DNA from: GYS-P2D sp964522505
Lineage (GTDB): Bacteria > Bacteroidota > Bacteroidia > Chitinophagales > Saprospiraceae
Assembly: GCA_964522505.1 (NCBI GenBank)
Contig: CAZFWJ010000001.1
Coordinates: 97,520 to 161,519 of the forward strand
Direction of reading: 5' to 3'
Length of the DNA: 64,000 nt
The position numbers and the translations under genes were made by a program. Numbering within the stretch: the stretch's first letter is position 1; each line of letters begins with the position of its first letter. The notes beneath the pieces were generated by a model. It was not told the DNA's origin. It was given only the letters and a program-made list of their open reading frames with translations, and ran no database searches. Positions 1 to 8,426 of the stretch are shown one piece after another.

Positions 1-552
1 TTAGTAGGTATAGGTATTGCCTTACAACAAACGATCAGTGATTTTTTCAGTGGAATCGTCTTATTATTCGAGCGATCAGTAAAGGTTGGCGACTTCCTTG
101 AGCTCGATGCGTTTTCTGGCACATTAAAGCGGATTGGACTAAGATCCTCTGTCGTCGAGACCCTAGATAACAAGTTATTAATCATTCCCAACTCGCAATT
201 GGTCAATGACCGTGTTACCAACAAGTCCAATGCTTATAAGAGCACACGCTTTTCAGTCACTGTAGGAGTAGCGTATGGTAGTGATCCGCGACAGGTAGAG
301 CAGATCTTACTTGCCGTTGCGGAGGAGCACAAAGACATCCCTCAATACCCGATACCCTTTGTTCGATTTCAAGACTTTGGCGATAATGCGCTGTTGTTTG
401 AGTTGTACGCCTTTACCAGTACTTCAATATTGCTGGGAGATATTAGGAGTGACCTTAGATATGCCATCTATGACCGTCTTGCAGAAAACAATATTGACAT
501 CCCGTTCCCACAAAGAGATGTCTGGATTAAGAATTCAGGAAAATTAAAATGA
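1..552 (+). CDS. MscS-family mechanosensitive ion channel, 3' part
   Basis: The frame is open from the first base, so the gene begins outside the window and 183 codons remain. The visible part starts in the pore-lining helix (VGIGIALQQTISDFF), continues through the beta domain (KVGDFLELDAFSGTLKRIG, then DNKLLIIPNSQLVND, the usual MscS 'DN..v.iPNs' signature) and ends with the alpha/beta C-terminal domain. MscS channels sit in the inner membrane and open under membrane tension to release solutes on hypo-osmotic shock. The N-terminal membrane segments are off the edge, so the exact subfamily cannot be told. The next gene is on the same strand 63 bases on, with no obvious functional tie. Confidence 0.9.
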   Translation, partial: LVGIGIALQQTISDFFSGIVLLFERSVKVGDFLELDAFSGTLKRIGLRSSVVETLDNKLLIIPNSQLVNDRVTNKSNAYKSTRFSVTVGVAYGSDPRQVEQILLAVAEEHKDIPQYPIPFVRFQDFGDNALLFELYAFTSTSILLGDIRSDLRYAIYDRLAENNIDIPFPQRDVWIKNSGKLK

Positions 553-615
553 AATAATCGATCTTTGCGATCTTATTAACATCGATACCGTTAAAAAAAG
601 ATAAACACCAAGCTT

Positions 616-1227
616 ATGGACGCAGCGATTAAGAGCCCAGTAATGTTATATACTGAGCAGACACCCAACCCGGAATCTCTTAAGTTTGTTACTAACAAGA
701 TCATCTACAAAGGAACAGCGGATTTCCGTGAGGAGCCTTTAGCTCAGGAGTGGTCGCCCCTTGCAACAGAGTTGTTTGCTTTTCCATATGTCAAAGGTGT
801 GTATATCTGCAACAACTTCGTAACCATTACTAAGGAGTTCAACTATTCTTGGGAAGATATTATGCTGAAGCTTAAGGAGTTTATTAAGGGATATGTAACT
901 GACGACAAGGCAATCTTAAATGAAGGCTTCGCAGAAGCGATGAAGGCTAGAGAAGCAGAGCTTGGAGCTGGTGCCGAGTATACAGGAGATGAAGCAGAGC
1001 TTGTTGCAAAAATTAAAGAACTCATAGATACTTATGTGAAGCCTGCTGTAGAAATGGATGGTGGAAACATCGAGTTCAAATCATTTAATCAAGGTATAGT
1101 TACTGTGATTCTACAGGGTTCTTGCAGTGGATGTCCTTCATCTACCGTTACACTTAAGTCAGGAATCGAAGGAATGCTAAGACGCATGGTGCCAGAAGTT
1201 AAGGAAGTAGTCTCCGAGATGGGATAG
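616..1227 (+). CDS. Nfu-type iron-sulfur cluster scaffold/carrier (NifU C-terminal domain)
   Basis: The 203-residue protein has two parts. The N-terminal ~90 residues match the Nfu N-terminal domain (YTEQTPNPESLKFVTN near the start). After a charged linker comes a NifU C-terminal domain (residues ~125-203) with VEMDGGNIEF and the cluster-binding CxxC in GSCSGCPSSTVTLK. Proteins of this architecture carry 4Fe-4S clusters from the assembly scaffold to target apoproteins in the cytoplasm. The full length and both cysteines are present, so it should be functional. It stands alone; no suf or isc genes are in the window. Confidence 0.92.
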   Translation: MDAAIKSPVMLYTEQTPNPESLKFVTNKIIYKGTADFREEPLAQEWSPLATELFAFPYVKGVYICNNFVTITKEFNYSWEDIMLKLKEFIKGYVTDDKAILNEGFAEAMKAREAELGAGAEYTGDEAELVAKIKELIDTYVKPAVEMDGGNIEFKSFNQGIVTVILQGSCSGCPSSTVTLKSGIEGMLRRMVPEVKEVVSEMG

Positions 1228-1294
1228 TACTTTTATTGTTTTGTTAAAGGCCTCTTCGCTCTGAGCTTCAATATGCTTATGACAAATAGTCGTA

Positions 1295-1302
1295 TATCTT
1301 TG
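1295..1302 (+). promoter_or_regulatory. Bacteroidota-type -7 promoter element
   Basis: TATCTTTG fits the TAnnTTTG -7 consensus of the Bacteroidota primary sigma factor and lies 20 bases before the start of the outer-membrane barrel gene. No good -33 TTG is visible at the right distance, so the call rests on the -7 element alone. Confidence 0.45.
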
Positions 1303-1322
1303 CCCTACTATTACTGGATCTT

Positions 1323-2246
1323 ATGATTAAATCACTAACACGGTGGTCTCTTATATGCTGCTTGATCTGTTCAATGACAACAGCTTATGGACAAAACTAT
1401 AATATCGGCATACGAGCTGGTTTGAGTCAATCAACCTTTGTCGGACCATCTGAAGCAAATGCTGATGAATCTTTTGGCCTTGCTGGAGGTTTTCATTTTG
1501 GCCTAAACTTCCAATGGAACTTTTCAGAGGTCATCGGTATACGAACAGAAATAATCTACAACCAGACAGGATCTGGATATAATTTTAGCTCTACTGATGG
1601 TTACAATTTCTATCGACCACTCATCTTAGGAACGAATGTTATTGATATCAACGCACCTCGTGAAGAGTGGCTCTTTCTGCGGGATCAGACTGATGTAGAA
1701 CTCAACCACACCTTCGCATATCTGCAATTGCCGCAGACTTTGAATTTTAAGATTAGTGACAAATGGGAAGCCTTCGCAGGAGCATATATCAGTTTCCTGT
1801 TAAATCCATTAGCCACAGGGACTCTTAATTTTGGTGGCGATCAAAACCTCCTCGAAAATCCACATATCTTTTCTCAAGGCTTAGACTTTGATTTTGACTC
1901 TGATCGACCAGGAGAGTTTAACCCACTCCTTATCCCAAGACTGTTAATCGTCGAAGGGCAAGATGTAGACATCCCTGGTGCTGTAGGTGCCTACTACCTA
2001 TTTGAAAATGAAGAGCAGTTTGAAGAGAAGTTCAGATCACTTGATTTTGGTCTAATTGCGGGTTTCTCTTATTATTTCAACCGTGGGTTTTATAGCTCTT
2101 TAAGAGTTGAATATGGCCTGAACGACATCACTCGTACCGAAGGTGACGTGTCATTACAAGAGCTTAACCCTGACCGTTCATTTGTCTTTAATGACGATAA
2201 TGATCGTACTCTGGGCATATTTCTCTCTTTAGGTTTTAAGTTTTAG
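1323..2246 (+). CDS. Secreted outer-membrane beta-barrel protein (PorT-like fold), function unknown
   Basis: The 307-residue protein starts with a clear signal peptide (SLICCLICSMTTAYGQ, cleaved after Gln-24 or nearby) and continues with amphipathic strands typical of small Bacteroidota barrels (NIGIRAGLSQSTF, FHFGLNFQWNF, IGIRTEIIYNQ). It ends in an aromatic-terminated strand (LGIFLSLGFKF), as expected for an outer-membrane barrel recognised by BAM. This resembles the broad 'PorT family/outer membrane beta-barrel' group, which covers many unrelated functions. A long acidic insert near residues 160-230 is unusual. It converges on the HMG-CoA reductase gene with a 22-base gap. No specific role can be assigned. 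Confidence 0.75.
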   Translation: MIKSLTRWSLICCLICSMTTAYGQNYNIGIRAGLSQSTFVGPSEANADESFGLAGGFHFGLNFQWNFSEVIGIRTEIIYNQTGSGYNFSSTDGYNFYRPLILGTNVIDINAPREEWLFLRDQTDVELNHTFAYLQLPQTLNFKISDKWEAFAGAYISFLLNPLATGTLNFGGDQNLLENPHIFSQGLDFDFDSDRPGEFNPLLIPRLLIVEGQDVDIPGAVGAYYLFENEEQFEEKFRSLDFGLIAGFSYYFNRGFYSSLRVEYGLNDITRTEGDVSLQELNPDRSFVFNDDNDRTLGIFLSLGFKF

Positions 2247-2268
2247 AAGAGCAAAACTTAATAGCCTC

Positions 2269-3591
2269 TCAGTCTAACTTCTTAATTCTCAATGTTTCCA
2301 AAAACTCCTTTACTGAGTGATGGGATACAATCTCGTTACTGAAGTGCTCCACCGCTAACTTAAACTCCTGCTCTGTTGCTTTAAGTTGATTCAACACGTT
2401 AGAAAGGTGCATCTTCATATGTCCTCGCTGGATACCAGTGGTAACAAGAGATCTTACTGCGGCAAAATTCTGGGCCAATCCTACACAAGCAACTATTTCC
2501 ATTAATTCTGTAGCACTCGGATTGCCAAGTAGTTCTAGGCTTCTCTTAGCAATTGGATGAAGTTTAGTTAGACCACCTACAGTGCCAAGGGCTAAGGGGA
2601 CTCTCAAGCTAAAGGTGAAGACATCATCTTCAACAGAACAATGAGAAAGTGACCGATACTGACCATCTCGAGCTGCATATGTATGTCCTGCTGCCTCTAT
2701 AGCCCTAAAATCGTTGCCCGTAGCTATCACCACTGAGTCTATCCCATTAAATATTCCCTTGTTATGTGTTGTTGCTCGATATGGATCGATCTCTGCAATC
2801 CTGATGGCTTGCCTAAACTTCATGGCCAAGCCTTCAACATCATCTCCTGCTATCGCTCTTAAGTCTGAGACTGGACAAGAGACCGATGCCTCCACTAGAC
2901 AGTCAGGAGTAAAGTTAGAAAGGATACACATGATCGTCCTATACTGATACAGTCCGGCAAATTCATCTTTGACCTTGGATTCGAGCAAGAGCGCGAACTC
3001 TTCTAATATCGAGTTGATGAAGTTGGCCCCCATAGAATCTCGTGTGTCAAATGACACCATGATCTGGTAATAGCCCGGTTCCTCCTTAAATTCCTTCAGT
3101 TGAAATCCTAAGATACCCCCTCCACGAGCATCCATGTTTTGGGTATATGGCTTGAGTTTTTCTCTGAAATATGCCTCGTGCTTTTGTAACACTAGCTCAA
3201 TCCTATCAACGGTGCCATTAAAGTTGAAATGCAGTTGGCCCAGCTTGACTATGTCGATAACCTTAGCTGTAAAACCCCCTCGAGACATCCAGTATTTAGC
3301 TGCGCTTGAAGCGGCTGCTACAACGGAACTCTCCTCGATAACCATGGGGACACAGTAATCTCGACCATTGATCACAAAATTTGGTGCAACACTATATGGC
3401 ATTGGAAATACTGATATTGTATTCTCACTGAAGCCATCGAGTATCTTTTGTTGCTCTTCATTATTGAGCCAGTAACTTTTGAGCTCTCGCATGACGACCT
3501 CTGGATCCTTAAAGAAGGTCTCAACGATCCACTTGATTTTGCCTAGTTTGTTCAGCTTCGAAAAACCTGAAATCGTCTTTCTATTCTCCAT
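2269..3591 (-). CDS. mvaA: Hydroxymethylglutaryl-CoA reductase, class II type
   Basis: The enzyme interconverts HMG-CoA and mevalonate. The sequence shows the class II hallmarks: ENTISVFPMPYSVAPNF, the catalytic Glu segment EESSVVAAAS, the Asp segment DSMGANF, the Lys segment THNKGIFNG, GTVGGLTKLHP, and the C-terminal histidine in RGHMKMH. The open frame extends to 3723, but that extension lies inside the isomerase gene. I chose the ATG at 3589-3591 because it gives 440 residues (class II enzymes have about 430) and begins just upstream of the conserved ISGFSKL. The start overlaps the end of the isomerase gene by 11 bases, so the two are co-transcribed and probably translationally coupled. 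Coupling to isoprenoid synthesis implies the mevalonate-forming direction. Confidence 0.93.
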   Translation of the reverse strand: MENRKTISGFSKLNKLGKIKWIVETFFKDPEVVMRELKSYWLNNEEQQKILDGFSENTISVFPMPYSVAPNFVINGRDYCVPMVIEESSVVAAASSAAKYWMSRGGFTAKVIDIVKLGQLHFNFNGTVDRIELVLQKHEAYFREKLKPYTQNMDARGGGILGFQLKEFKEEPGYYQIMVSFDTRDSMGANFINSILEEFALLLESKVKDEFAGLYQYRTIMCILSNFTPDCLVEASVSCPVSDLRAIAGDDVEGLAMKFRQAIRIAEIDPYRATTHNKGIFNGIDSVVIATGNDFRAIEAAGHTYAARDGQYRSLSHCSVEDDVFTFSLRVPLALGTVGGLTKLHPIAKRSLELLGNPSATELMEIVACVGLAQNFAAVRSLVTTGIQRGHMKMHLSNVLNQLKATEQEFKLAVEHFSNEIVSHHSVKEFLETLRIKKLD

Positions 3592-4606
3592 CTTTAGAAC
3601 CTTTGATGGTGAGATACGATTGTGCAAACTGATACCCTTTAACTTGTTGGTCCACGTAATAGGACAACTCGTCATATGAACCATGAGCATGCTTAAGAAA
3701 TCCTGCTGCCTGACCATAGACACTATTACACTTTAATCTCTGATTGTAATAGAAACCATCGAGATAGTTTTTCACCCCTCCAGATATGATGAATTGCTGA
3801 CACCTTACACCATCCTCATGCTCCTCTATAATATGATGGACCATGTCGATCATTTCATTCGGATCATGTCCTATGTAACAGATCGGATCTATAGATTGAG
3901 TCCGTGGATCTCGTAAGTTTTCAAGCTTAGCGAAATTCGTTCCTCCATATCCTGCAAACTCTATAGCTGCGAGGGGTAGTTTCATCAGTGCGAGTAAGCT
4001 CTTTGGCCCGATTCCCTGCCCAACTTCCTTAACAATGATCTTACACTTCAGCCGATCTACGGTTTCTGAGATGACTTGTATCGGTGCAGGCCCTGATATA
4101 ACATCACCCTCTGGCTGCAACCACTCTTGCACAGGATTAACATGGATAATTAATCCATCTGCCGAGAGCTTATCTATCATATTTTGAATAGTAGCAATCT
4201 GCTTGCTTTGGATTAAGGAGCTCAACTGAGCTATCCCAAGATTAGCATAAAGCGGTTGATCCCCTATATATTGTCGGACGTCGAAATCAACAAAGTTGTC
4301 ATCACTGTCTAGCAGCTGCCGACAAGAGCCGAGCCCCATCCCCAGTCCAAAGTCCTTACAGGCTCTTGCCAGGTTCTCATTAATAGTTTTGGCAATGCCC
4401 GTCCCTCCTGTCATGGATGATACCCACATCGGGGATTTGAAATTCTTATCTAAGAATGTTACTCTAGTACTAGTGCGCTCTGTAGGATGAACACCTAACA
4501 TAGGTTCATAATAGAATCTGTCATCCTTAGTAGAGACTATTGTAGCAGAAGCTACAGCAAGGTCAATATGGTCTTTTTTGCGATCGGTATTCTTGGTCAA
4601 ATCCAA
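3581..4606 (-). CDS. fni: Isopentenyl-diphosphate delta-isomerase, type 2 (FMN-dependent)
   Basis: This 341-residue protein isomerises isopentenyl diphosphate to dimethylallyl diphosphate using reduced FMN. Signature stretches are RKKDHIDLA at the N-terminus, WVSSMTGGTG, HVNPVQEWLQPEGD (metal/substrate), KEVGQGIGP and EFAGYGGTNFAKLE (flavin phosphate site). It is the first gene of a two-gene leftward unit with HMG-CoA reductase, placing both in the mevalonate route to isoprenoids. The upstream intergenic of 83 bases to the divergent TPR gene must hold both promoters; I see no strong box there. Confidence 0.95.
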   Translation of the reverse strand: MDLTKNTDRKKDHIDLAVASATIVSTKDDRFYYEPMLGVHPTERTSTRVTFLDKNFKSPMWVSSMTGGTGIAKTINENLARACKDFGLGMGLGSCRQLLDSDDNFVDFDVRQYIGDQPLYANLGIAQLSSLIQSKQIATIQNMIDKLSADGLIIHVNPVQEWLQPEGDVISGPAPIQVISETVDRLKCKIIVKEVGQGIGPKSLLALMKLPLAAIEFAGYGGTNFAKLENLRDPRTQSIDPICYIGHDPNEMIDMVHHIIEEHEDGVRCQQFIISGGVKNYLDGFYYNQRLKCNSVYGQAAGFLKHAHGSYDELSYYVDQQVKGYQFAQSYLTIKGSKDGE

Positions 4607-4689
4607 TGTTTTAACTCCGTCTTATGGTTGTAAATGTACTAACTCTTAAAAATCATGCGTTTCCTAACCGCTTCTAATCCGTAATAACT

Positions 4690-5841
4690 ATGATGAATAT
4701 GAAAACGCACGTTGTAATTGCTGTGTTCTGTTGTGGGTTGATCACTCAGACTACTCTATTGGGTCAAGTAAGCCGAATAGCTGCTACACACTATAATGAT
4801 GCGGTACTTGCGATTAAACAAAATGATACAAAAGCTGCAATAGCCCATTTTGATCAAGCAATTAAAGTTGAGCCTGATTATCAGAAAGCTTTTTACAATC
4901 GTGGTAAGAGCTATCTAAAGCTTAAAAAGTACTCATCAGCCATTGAGGATTTTAGAACAACAACGAGACTAAATCCAGATCATGCGCTAGCCTATTACTA
5001 CATGGGATATGCCAACCTTCAAACTAAAAAATATCCTGCTGCAATATCCGCTTATAACAAAGCCCTCTCTAAAGATCCTGAACTTACCGATGTGTATAAA
5101 AACCGAGGGATTGCCTTCATGAAAGAAGGAAAGTATAAAAATGCCGTAACAGACTTTAGCAATTCGTATAAACACAAACCAGCCGATCTATCCGTAATCT
5201 ATAATCGAGCTATCTGTTTCGCCAAGCTCAAAGCACATGACAAGTCTGCTGATGACTATCAACTCCTGGTCAATAAGGGATACAAACCAGAAATTACGGC
5301 TAAAGAATTAGGTAAGTCTCTAGTGAAACGAGAAAACTACCAACATGGCTTAAAGGCGCTACAAGTTGCCGCTAAGCATGTCGCCGATGAAGACTACGAA
5401 GTATATTATCTGATGGGTTACAGCTATCTAAAAATGGATAAGATTGAGCAGGCACATGATCATTTTAAACAGGCAATCAGCCGAAAGTCAGATCATGTTC
5501 CAACCTTGAAAAACCTTGCTTTTACCAGCTTTAAGCTTAAGGATTATGAAACAGCGGCACAGAGCTACGATCTATTGATTTCTAATTCTCCAAAGGATGC
5601 CACTTTACACCTTAATAGAGGATTGTCATACTTGCAATTGAAAGAATATGATCAAGCTATTACTGACTTTAGTACTGTAATAAAGTATGAGCCACAGATG
5701 GCAACAGCATTCTATAATCGGGCAACTGCCGCTATAGCAATTAAACAAAATGATGCGGCTTGCAAGGACATGCGTCAAGCCGCAAGACTCGGTTATGAAG
5801 ACGCCTTTAACCACATCGCCTCAGTCTGCCAGGATAATTAA
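4690..5841 (+). CDS. Exported tetratricopeptide-repeat protein
   Basis: The 383-residue protein has a signal peptide (VVIAVFCCGLITQTTLLGQ) followed by back-to-back 34-residue TPR units through the whole mature length, with repeat cores such as AFYNRGKSYLKLKKYSSAI, ALAYYYMGYANL and VYKNRGIAFMKEGKYKNAV. TPR arrays form superhelical surfaces for protein binding, so a periplasmic or envelope adaptor role is likely but the partner is unknown. Three nearby ATGs (4690, 4693, 4699) could be the start, and none has a strong ribosome site. The next gene, xylose isomerase, follows on the same strand after 62 bases. Confidence 0.85.
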   Translation: MMNMKTHVVIAVFCCGLITQTTLLGQVSRIAATHYNDAVLAIKQNDTKAAIAHFDQAIKVEPDYQKAFYNRGKSYLKLKKYSSAIEDFRTTTRLNPDHALAYYYMGYANLQTKKYPAAISAYNKALSKDPELTDVYKNRGIAFMKEGKYKNAVTDFSNSYKHKPADLSVIYNRAICFAKLKAHDKSADDYQLLVNKGYKPEITAKELGKSLVKRENYQHGLKALQVAAKHVADEDYEVYYLMGYSYLKMDKIEQAHDHFKQAISRKSDHVPTLKNLAFTSFKLKDYETAAQSYDLLISNSPKDATLHLNRGLSYLQLKEYDQAITDFSTVIKYEPQMATAFYNRATAAIAIKQNDAACKDMRQAARLGYEDAFNHIASVCQDN

Positions 5842-5903
5842 TGGATAGGCCGAGATGATTGCTTCGTTGTGATATCTTAGCAGAAGACCACAATCTTAGA
5901 AGC

Positions 5904-7235
5904 ATGTCACAAGTTATACTGGGAGATAAAGAATACTTCACAGGCATCGGTAAGATTCCATTTGAAGGCAAAGAGTCTCGTAACCCTTTAGCCTTTAAAT
6001 ATTACGACCCAAGTCGAGTCGTCAGAGGAAAATCTATGGCAGAACATTTCAAGTTTGCCATCGCCTATTGGCACAGCTTCTGCAATGATGGCGCTGATCC
6101 ATTCGGTTCGCCAACTAAGATATATCCATGGAACACCGCTGAAGATCCCGTCCAAAATGCTAAGGACAAGATGGATGCAGCATTTGAGTTCATGAGTAAG
6201 TTAGGAGTTAATTATTTCTGCTTTCACGATGTAGATCTGATAGATGACGCTCCTTTGGCCCAATTCGAAAAAAGATTAGACGCCATTACGGATTATGCCC
6301 TCGTCAAGATGAAGGGAACCGATATCAACGTCCTCTGGGGCACGGCAAATCTGTTTAGTCATCCCCGCTATATGAATGGTGCCGCCACTAACCCTGATTT
6401 CAACACCGTGGCATATGCAGGTGCTCAAGTCAAAAACGCAATCGATGCAACCATCAAGTTAGGTGGCGAGAACTATGTCTTTTGGGGTGGCCGAGAAGGT
6501 TATATGTCTCTCCTTAATACAGACATGAAGAAAGAACTCGACCATATCGCTCAGTTCTTTCATCTGTCTAAAGACTATGCTAGATCACAAGGGTTCAAGG
6601 GAGATTTCTTTATAGAGCCTAAACCGGCCGAACCTTCTAAGCATCAATATGACTATGATGCAGCAACAGTGATTGGGTTCTTGCGAGAGTATGATCTTAT
6701 GGGTGACTTCAAGTTAAATCTAGAAGTAAACCATGCCACCCTAGCTAATCATACAATGGCACATGAGATGCAAGTTGCCGTTAATGCTGGTTTGCTTGGT
6801 AGCATGGACGCTAATAGAGGAGACTATCAGAATGGTTGGGATACAGATCAGTTTCCGGTCGATCTCTATGAGCTCACGGAGATGATGTTAGTCTATTTAG
6901 ATGCAGGTGGATTCCAAGGAGGGGGCGGTATCAATTTCGATGCTAAGACACGTCGTAATTCTACGGATCTGACGGATCTGTTTTATGCTCATATCGGAGG
7001 TATGGATGCCTTCGCTAGATCATTAATCATCGCTGATCAAATCAAAGAACACTCTGATTATGACAAGCTCCGTGTAGAACGATATCAATCTTTCGATAGC
7101 GCCAAAGGATTGCAATTTAAATCTGGACAAATGAGTCTTACGGACTTACATGCTCATGCACACAGCAATGGAGAGCCTGCACATATCAGTGGCAGACAAG
7201 AATTGTTTGAAAATATCATCAACCAGTTCATTTAG
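5904..7235 (+). CDS. xylA: Xylose isomerase
   Basis: The enzyme converts D-xylose to D-xylulose in the cytoplasm with two divalent metal ions. The 443-residue length fits the long (class II) family. Visible motifs are CFHDVDLIDD near residue 108 (catalytic His and Asp), YVFWGGREGY, the metal-binding EPKPAEPSKHQYD, EVNHATLANHTMAHE, and SMDANRGDYQNGWDTDQFP. The frame is open back to a TTG at 5859, but the ATG at 5904 puts the first conserved block at the usual distance and was chosen. No xylulokinase, xylose transporter or XylR-type regulator lies beside it, so its pathway partners must be elsewhere. Confidence 0.96.
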   Translation: MSQVILGDKEYFTGIGKIPFEGKESRNPLAFKYYDPSRVVRGKSMAEHFKFAIAYWHSFCNDGADPFGSPTKIYPWNTAEDPVQNAKDKMDAAFEFMSKLGVNYFCFHDVDLIDDAPLAQFEKRLDAITDYALVKMKGTDINVLWGTANLFSHPRYMNGAATNPDFNTVAYAGAQVKNAIDATIKLGGENYVFWGGREGYMSLLNTDMKKELDHIAQFFHLSKDYARSQGFKGDFFIEPKPAEPSKHQYDYDAATVIGFLREYDLMGDFKLNLEVNHATLANHTMAHEMQVAVNAGLLGSMDANRGDYQNGWDTDQFPVDLYELTEMMLVYLDAGGFQGGGGINFDAKTRRNSTDLTDLFYAHIGGMDAFARSLIIADQIKEHSDYDKLRVERYQSFDSAKGLQFKSGQMSLTDLHAHAHSNGEPAHISGRQELFENIINQFI

Positions 7236-7250
7236 AGCTTCAATTATTAT

Positions 7251-7351
7251 TGTTGACGTATCAACACTTTGTTGATTTATATTAAGTGTCTCTGAATCAA
7301 TCGCTTACATTAACTTGAGCAGCATACACACTCATCGTGTTGATATATCAA
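7251..7351. repeat. Pair of short dyad sequences between xylA and the SGNH gene
   Basis: The 156-base gap between the convergent genes holds TGTTGA-CGTA-TCAACA at 7251-7266 and the perfect palindrome TTGATATATCAA at 7340-7351. Both are flanked by similar CAATTATT/ATTGTT strings. They could be hairpins that end transcription from either side or protein-binding dyads. Neither is followed by a T run, so a terminator role is not clear. Confidence 0.4.
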
Positions 7352-7391
7352 TTATTGTTCTGAAGAGTACGCGTCAGTGTTTTAAGCCCTT

Positions 7392-8057
7392 TCACTTGAC
7401 GTAGGGAGCAATCACTTGACGCCATATGTCATAACCTTTATCATTCATATGCAAGTCATCATGAATGAAAATATCTGTCATTACTTTGCCATCTTCTTCT
7501 AACATGGGTGTCCAGACATCTATAAAATGAACTTGCTCATGAGACATAGCCAATTGACTCATTAGGTTATTAAGGTCAATATACTGTGATGCATATGACC
7601 ATCTCGCCACACTGGGCTTTGGAGAGATAAAGTAGATGTCGCTCTCCGGCAGATGGCGAAATATATCTTCGATAAGTTCCTGTGCCTCTAGGATAATAGC
7701 TGCAGGTTCCTCTCCATCAGCGATGTCATTATCACCTTCGTAGATAAATATTCGCTTAGGGGTATATCTATAAATTAATTCTTCCCTCTTCAACCAAAGG
7801 TCGCTCATATGAGAGCCTCCAAATCCTCTGTTTAAGATATCTGCATCAGGATAGTCTTCTGATAGACTCAACCAAAAGCGAATACTAGAAGAGCCGACGA
7901 AGAGATTGTCAACAGCGAGATAATGGTCTGCTTCGCTATTGATGCTGTCTTGATTATCAAAGACTCGATACTCAGCATCAAAACGCTCAGGATTTTGAGC
8001 AAGGCCGAGAATTGGTACACTGAGAAATAATATGGTTAGGAATTTATGTAGCATCAT
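7392..8057 (-). CDS. Secreted SGNH/GDSL-type hydrolase
   Basis: The 221-residue protein has a signal peptide (FLTILFLSVPILGLAQ) and all four SGNH blocks: the nucleophile serine in FVGSSSIRFW, the glycine in NRGFGGSHMSD, the asparagine in YEGDNDI, and the Asp/His pair in DDLHMNDKGYDIW near the C-terminus. Such enzymes cleave ester bonds, often acetyl groups on sugars or lipids. The signal peptide puts this one in the periplasm or outside. The substrate cannot be read from the sequence. The first codon could be either of two adjacent ATGs. Confidence 0.9.
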   Translation of the reverse strand: MMLHKFLTILFLSVPILGLAQNPERFDAEYRVFDNQDSINSEADHYLAVDNLFVGSSSIRFWLSLSEDYPDADILNRGFGGSHMSDLWLKREELIYRYTPKRIFIYEGDNDIADGEEPAAIILEAQELIEDIFRHLPESDIYFISPKPSVARWSYASQYIDLNNLMSQLAMSHEQVHFIDVWTPMLEEDGKVMTDIFIHDDLHMNDKGYDIWRQVIAPYVK

Positions 8058-8160
8058 TAATGATACGGATAATTATTACAGCGCCATTCAAATTGTATTA
8101 CTTGACTCTACGTTTTTATTGAGGCCAGTTTTAGTTCAATAAAACTTTATCATATAAAAG

Positions 8161-8224
8161 CCTGAAGGGCTGATACTACTATTGATTGATACATTCATAG
8201 ATTTTCGAACCCTGAAGGGGTGAT
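8161..8224. repeat. Short direct repeat with 50-base period
   Basis: CCTGAAGGGCTGAT (8161) recurs with one change as CCTGAAGGGGTGAT (8211). The surrounding 369-base gene-free stretch (8058-8426) also has a long imperfect hairpin from CCTTCTT (8271) to AAGAAGG (8306-8312) enclosing GGCGCGCC. I found no coding potential in this stretch. It may be a REP-like or decayed intergenic element. Confidence 0.45.
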
Positions 8225-8311
8225 GTGATACTTTCCCTTAGCGGAATTATTAGGATCCGTCTTGCAAAAACCTTCTTCCAAAGGCGCATAGAATGGCGCG
8301 CCCATAAGAAG

Positions 8312-8405
8312 GGCTGGATTCAGACCTAAGCATCAGATTTCATGACCTTGATTACTGGAACAGACTATGAAGATTTTTCAATCGTCCCTCATTCAAAATG
8401 AAAAA
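8312..8405 (+). repeat. Dispersed intergenic repeat, copy A
   Basis: About 94 bases, from GGATTCAGACCTAAGC through AACAGACTATGAAGATTTTT to CATTCAAAATGAAAAA. It is closely matched at 9751-9847 (same strand) and at 33630-33720 (opposite strand). It sits 22 bases past the 3' end of the surface repeat protein gene. See the finding on this family. Confidence 0.75.
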
Positions 8406-8426
8406 TGTGAGAGATTCGACTATCAA

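Noticed and set aside
2714..3679. Several rightward frames inside the HMG-CoA reductase gene
   Set aside because: They are antisense shadows of a gene with clear family motifs and have no start signals of their own.
2269..4606. Isomerase and reductase genes considered as a horizontally acquired isoprenoid unit
   Set aside because: Codon use and spacing look like the neighbours, and mevalonate genes are normal in some Bacteroidota classes.
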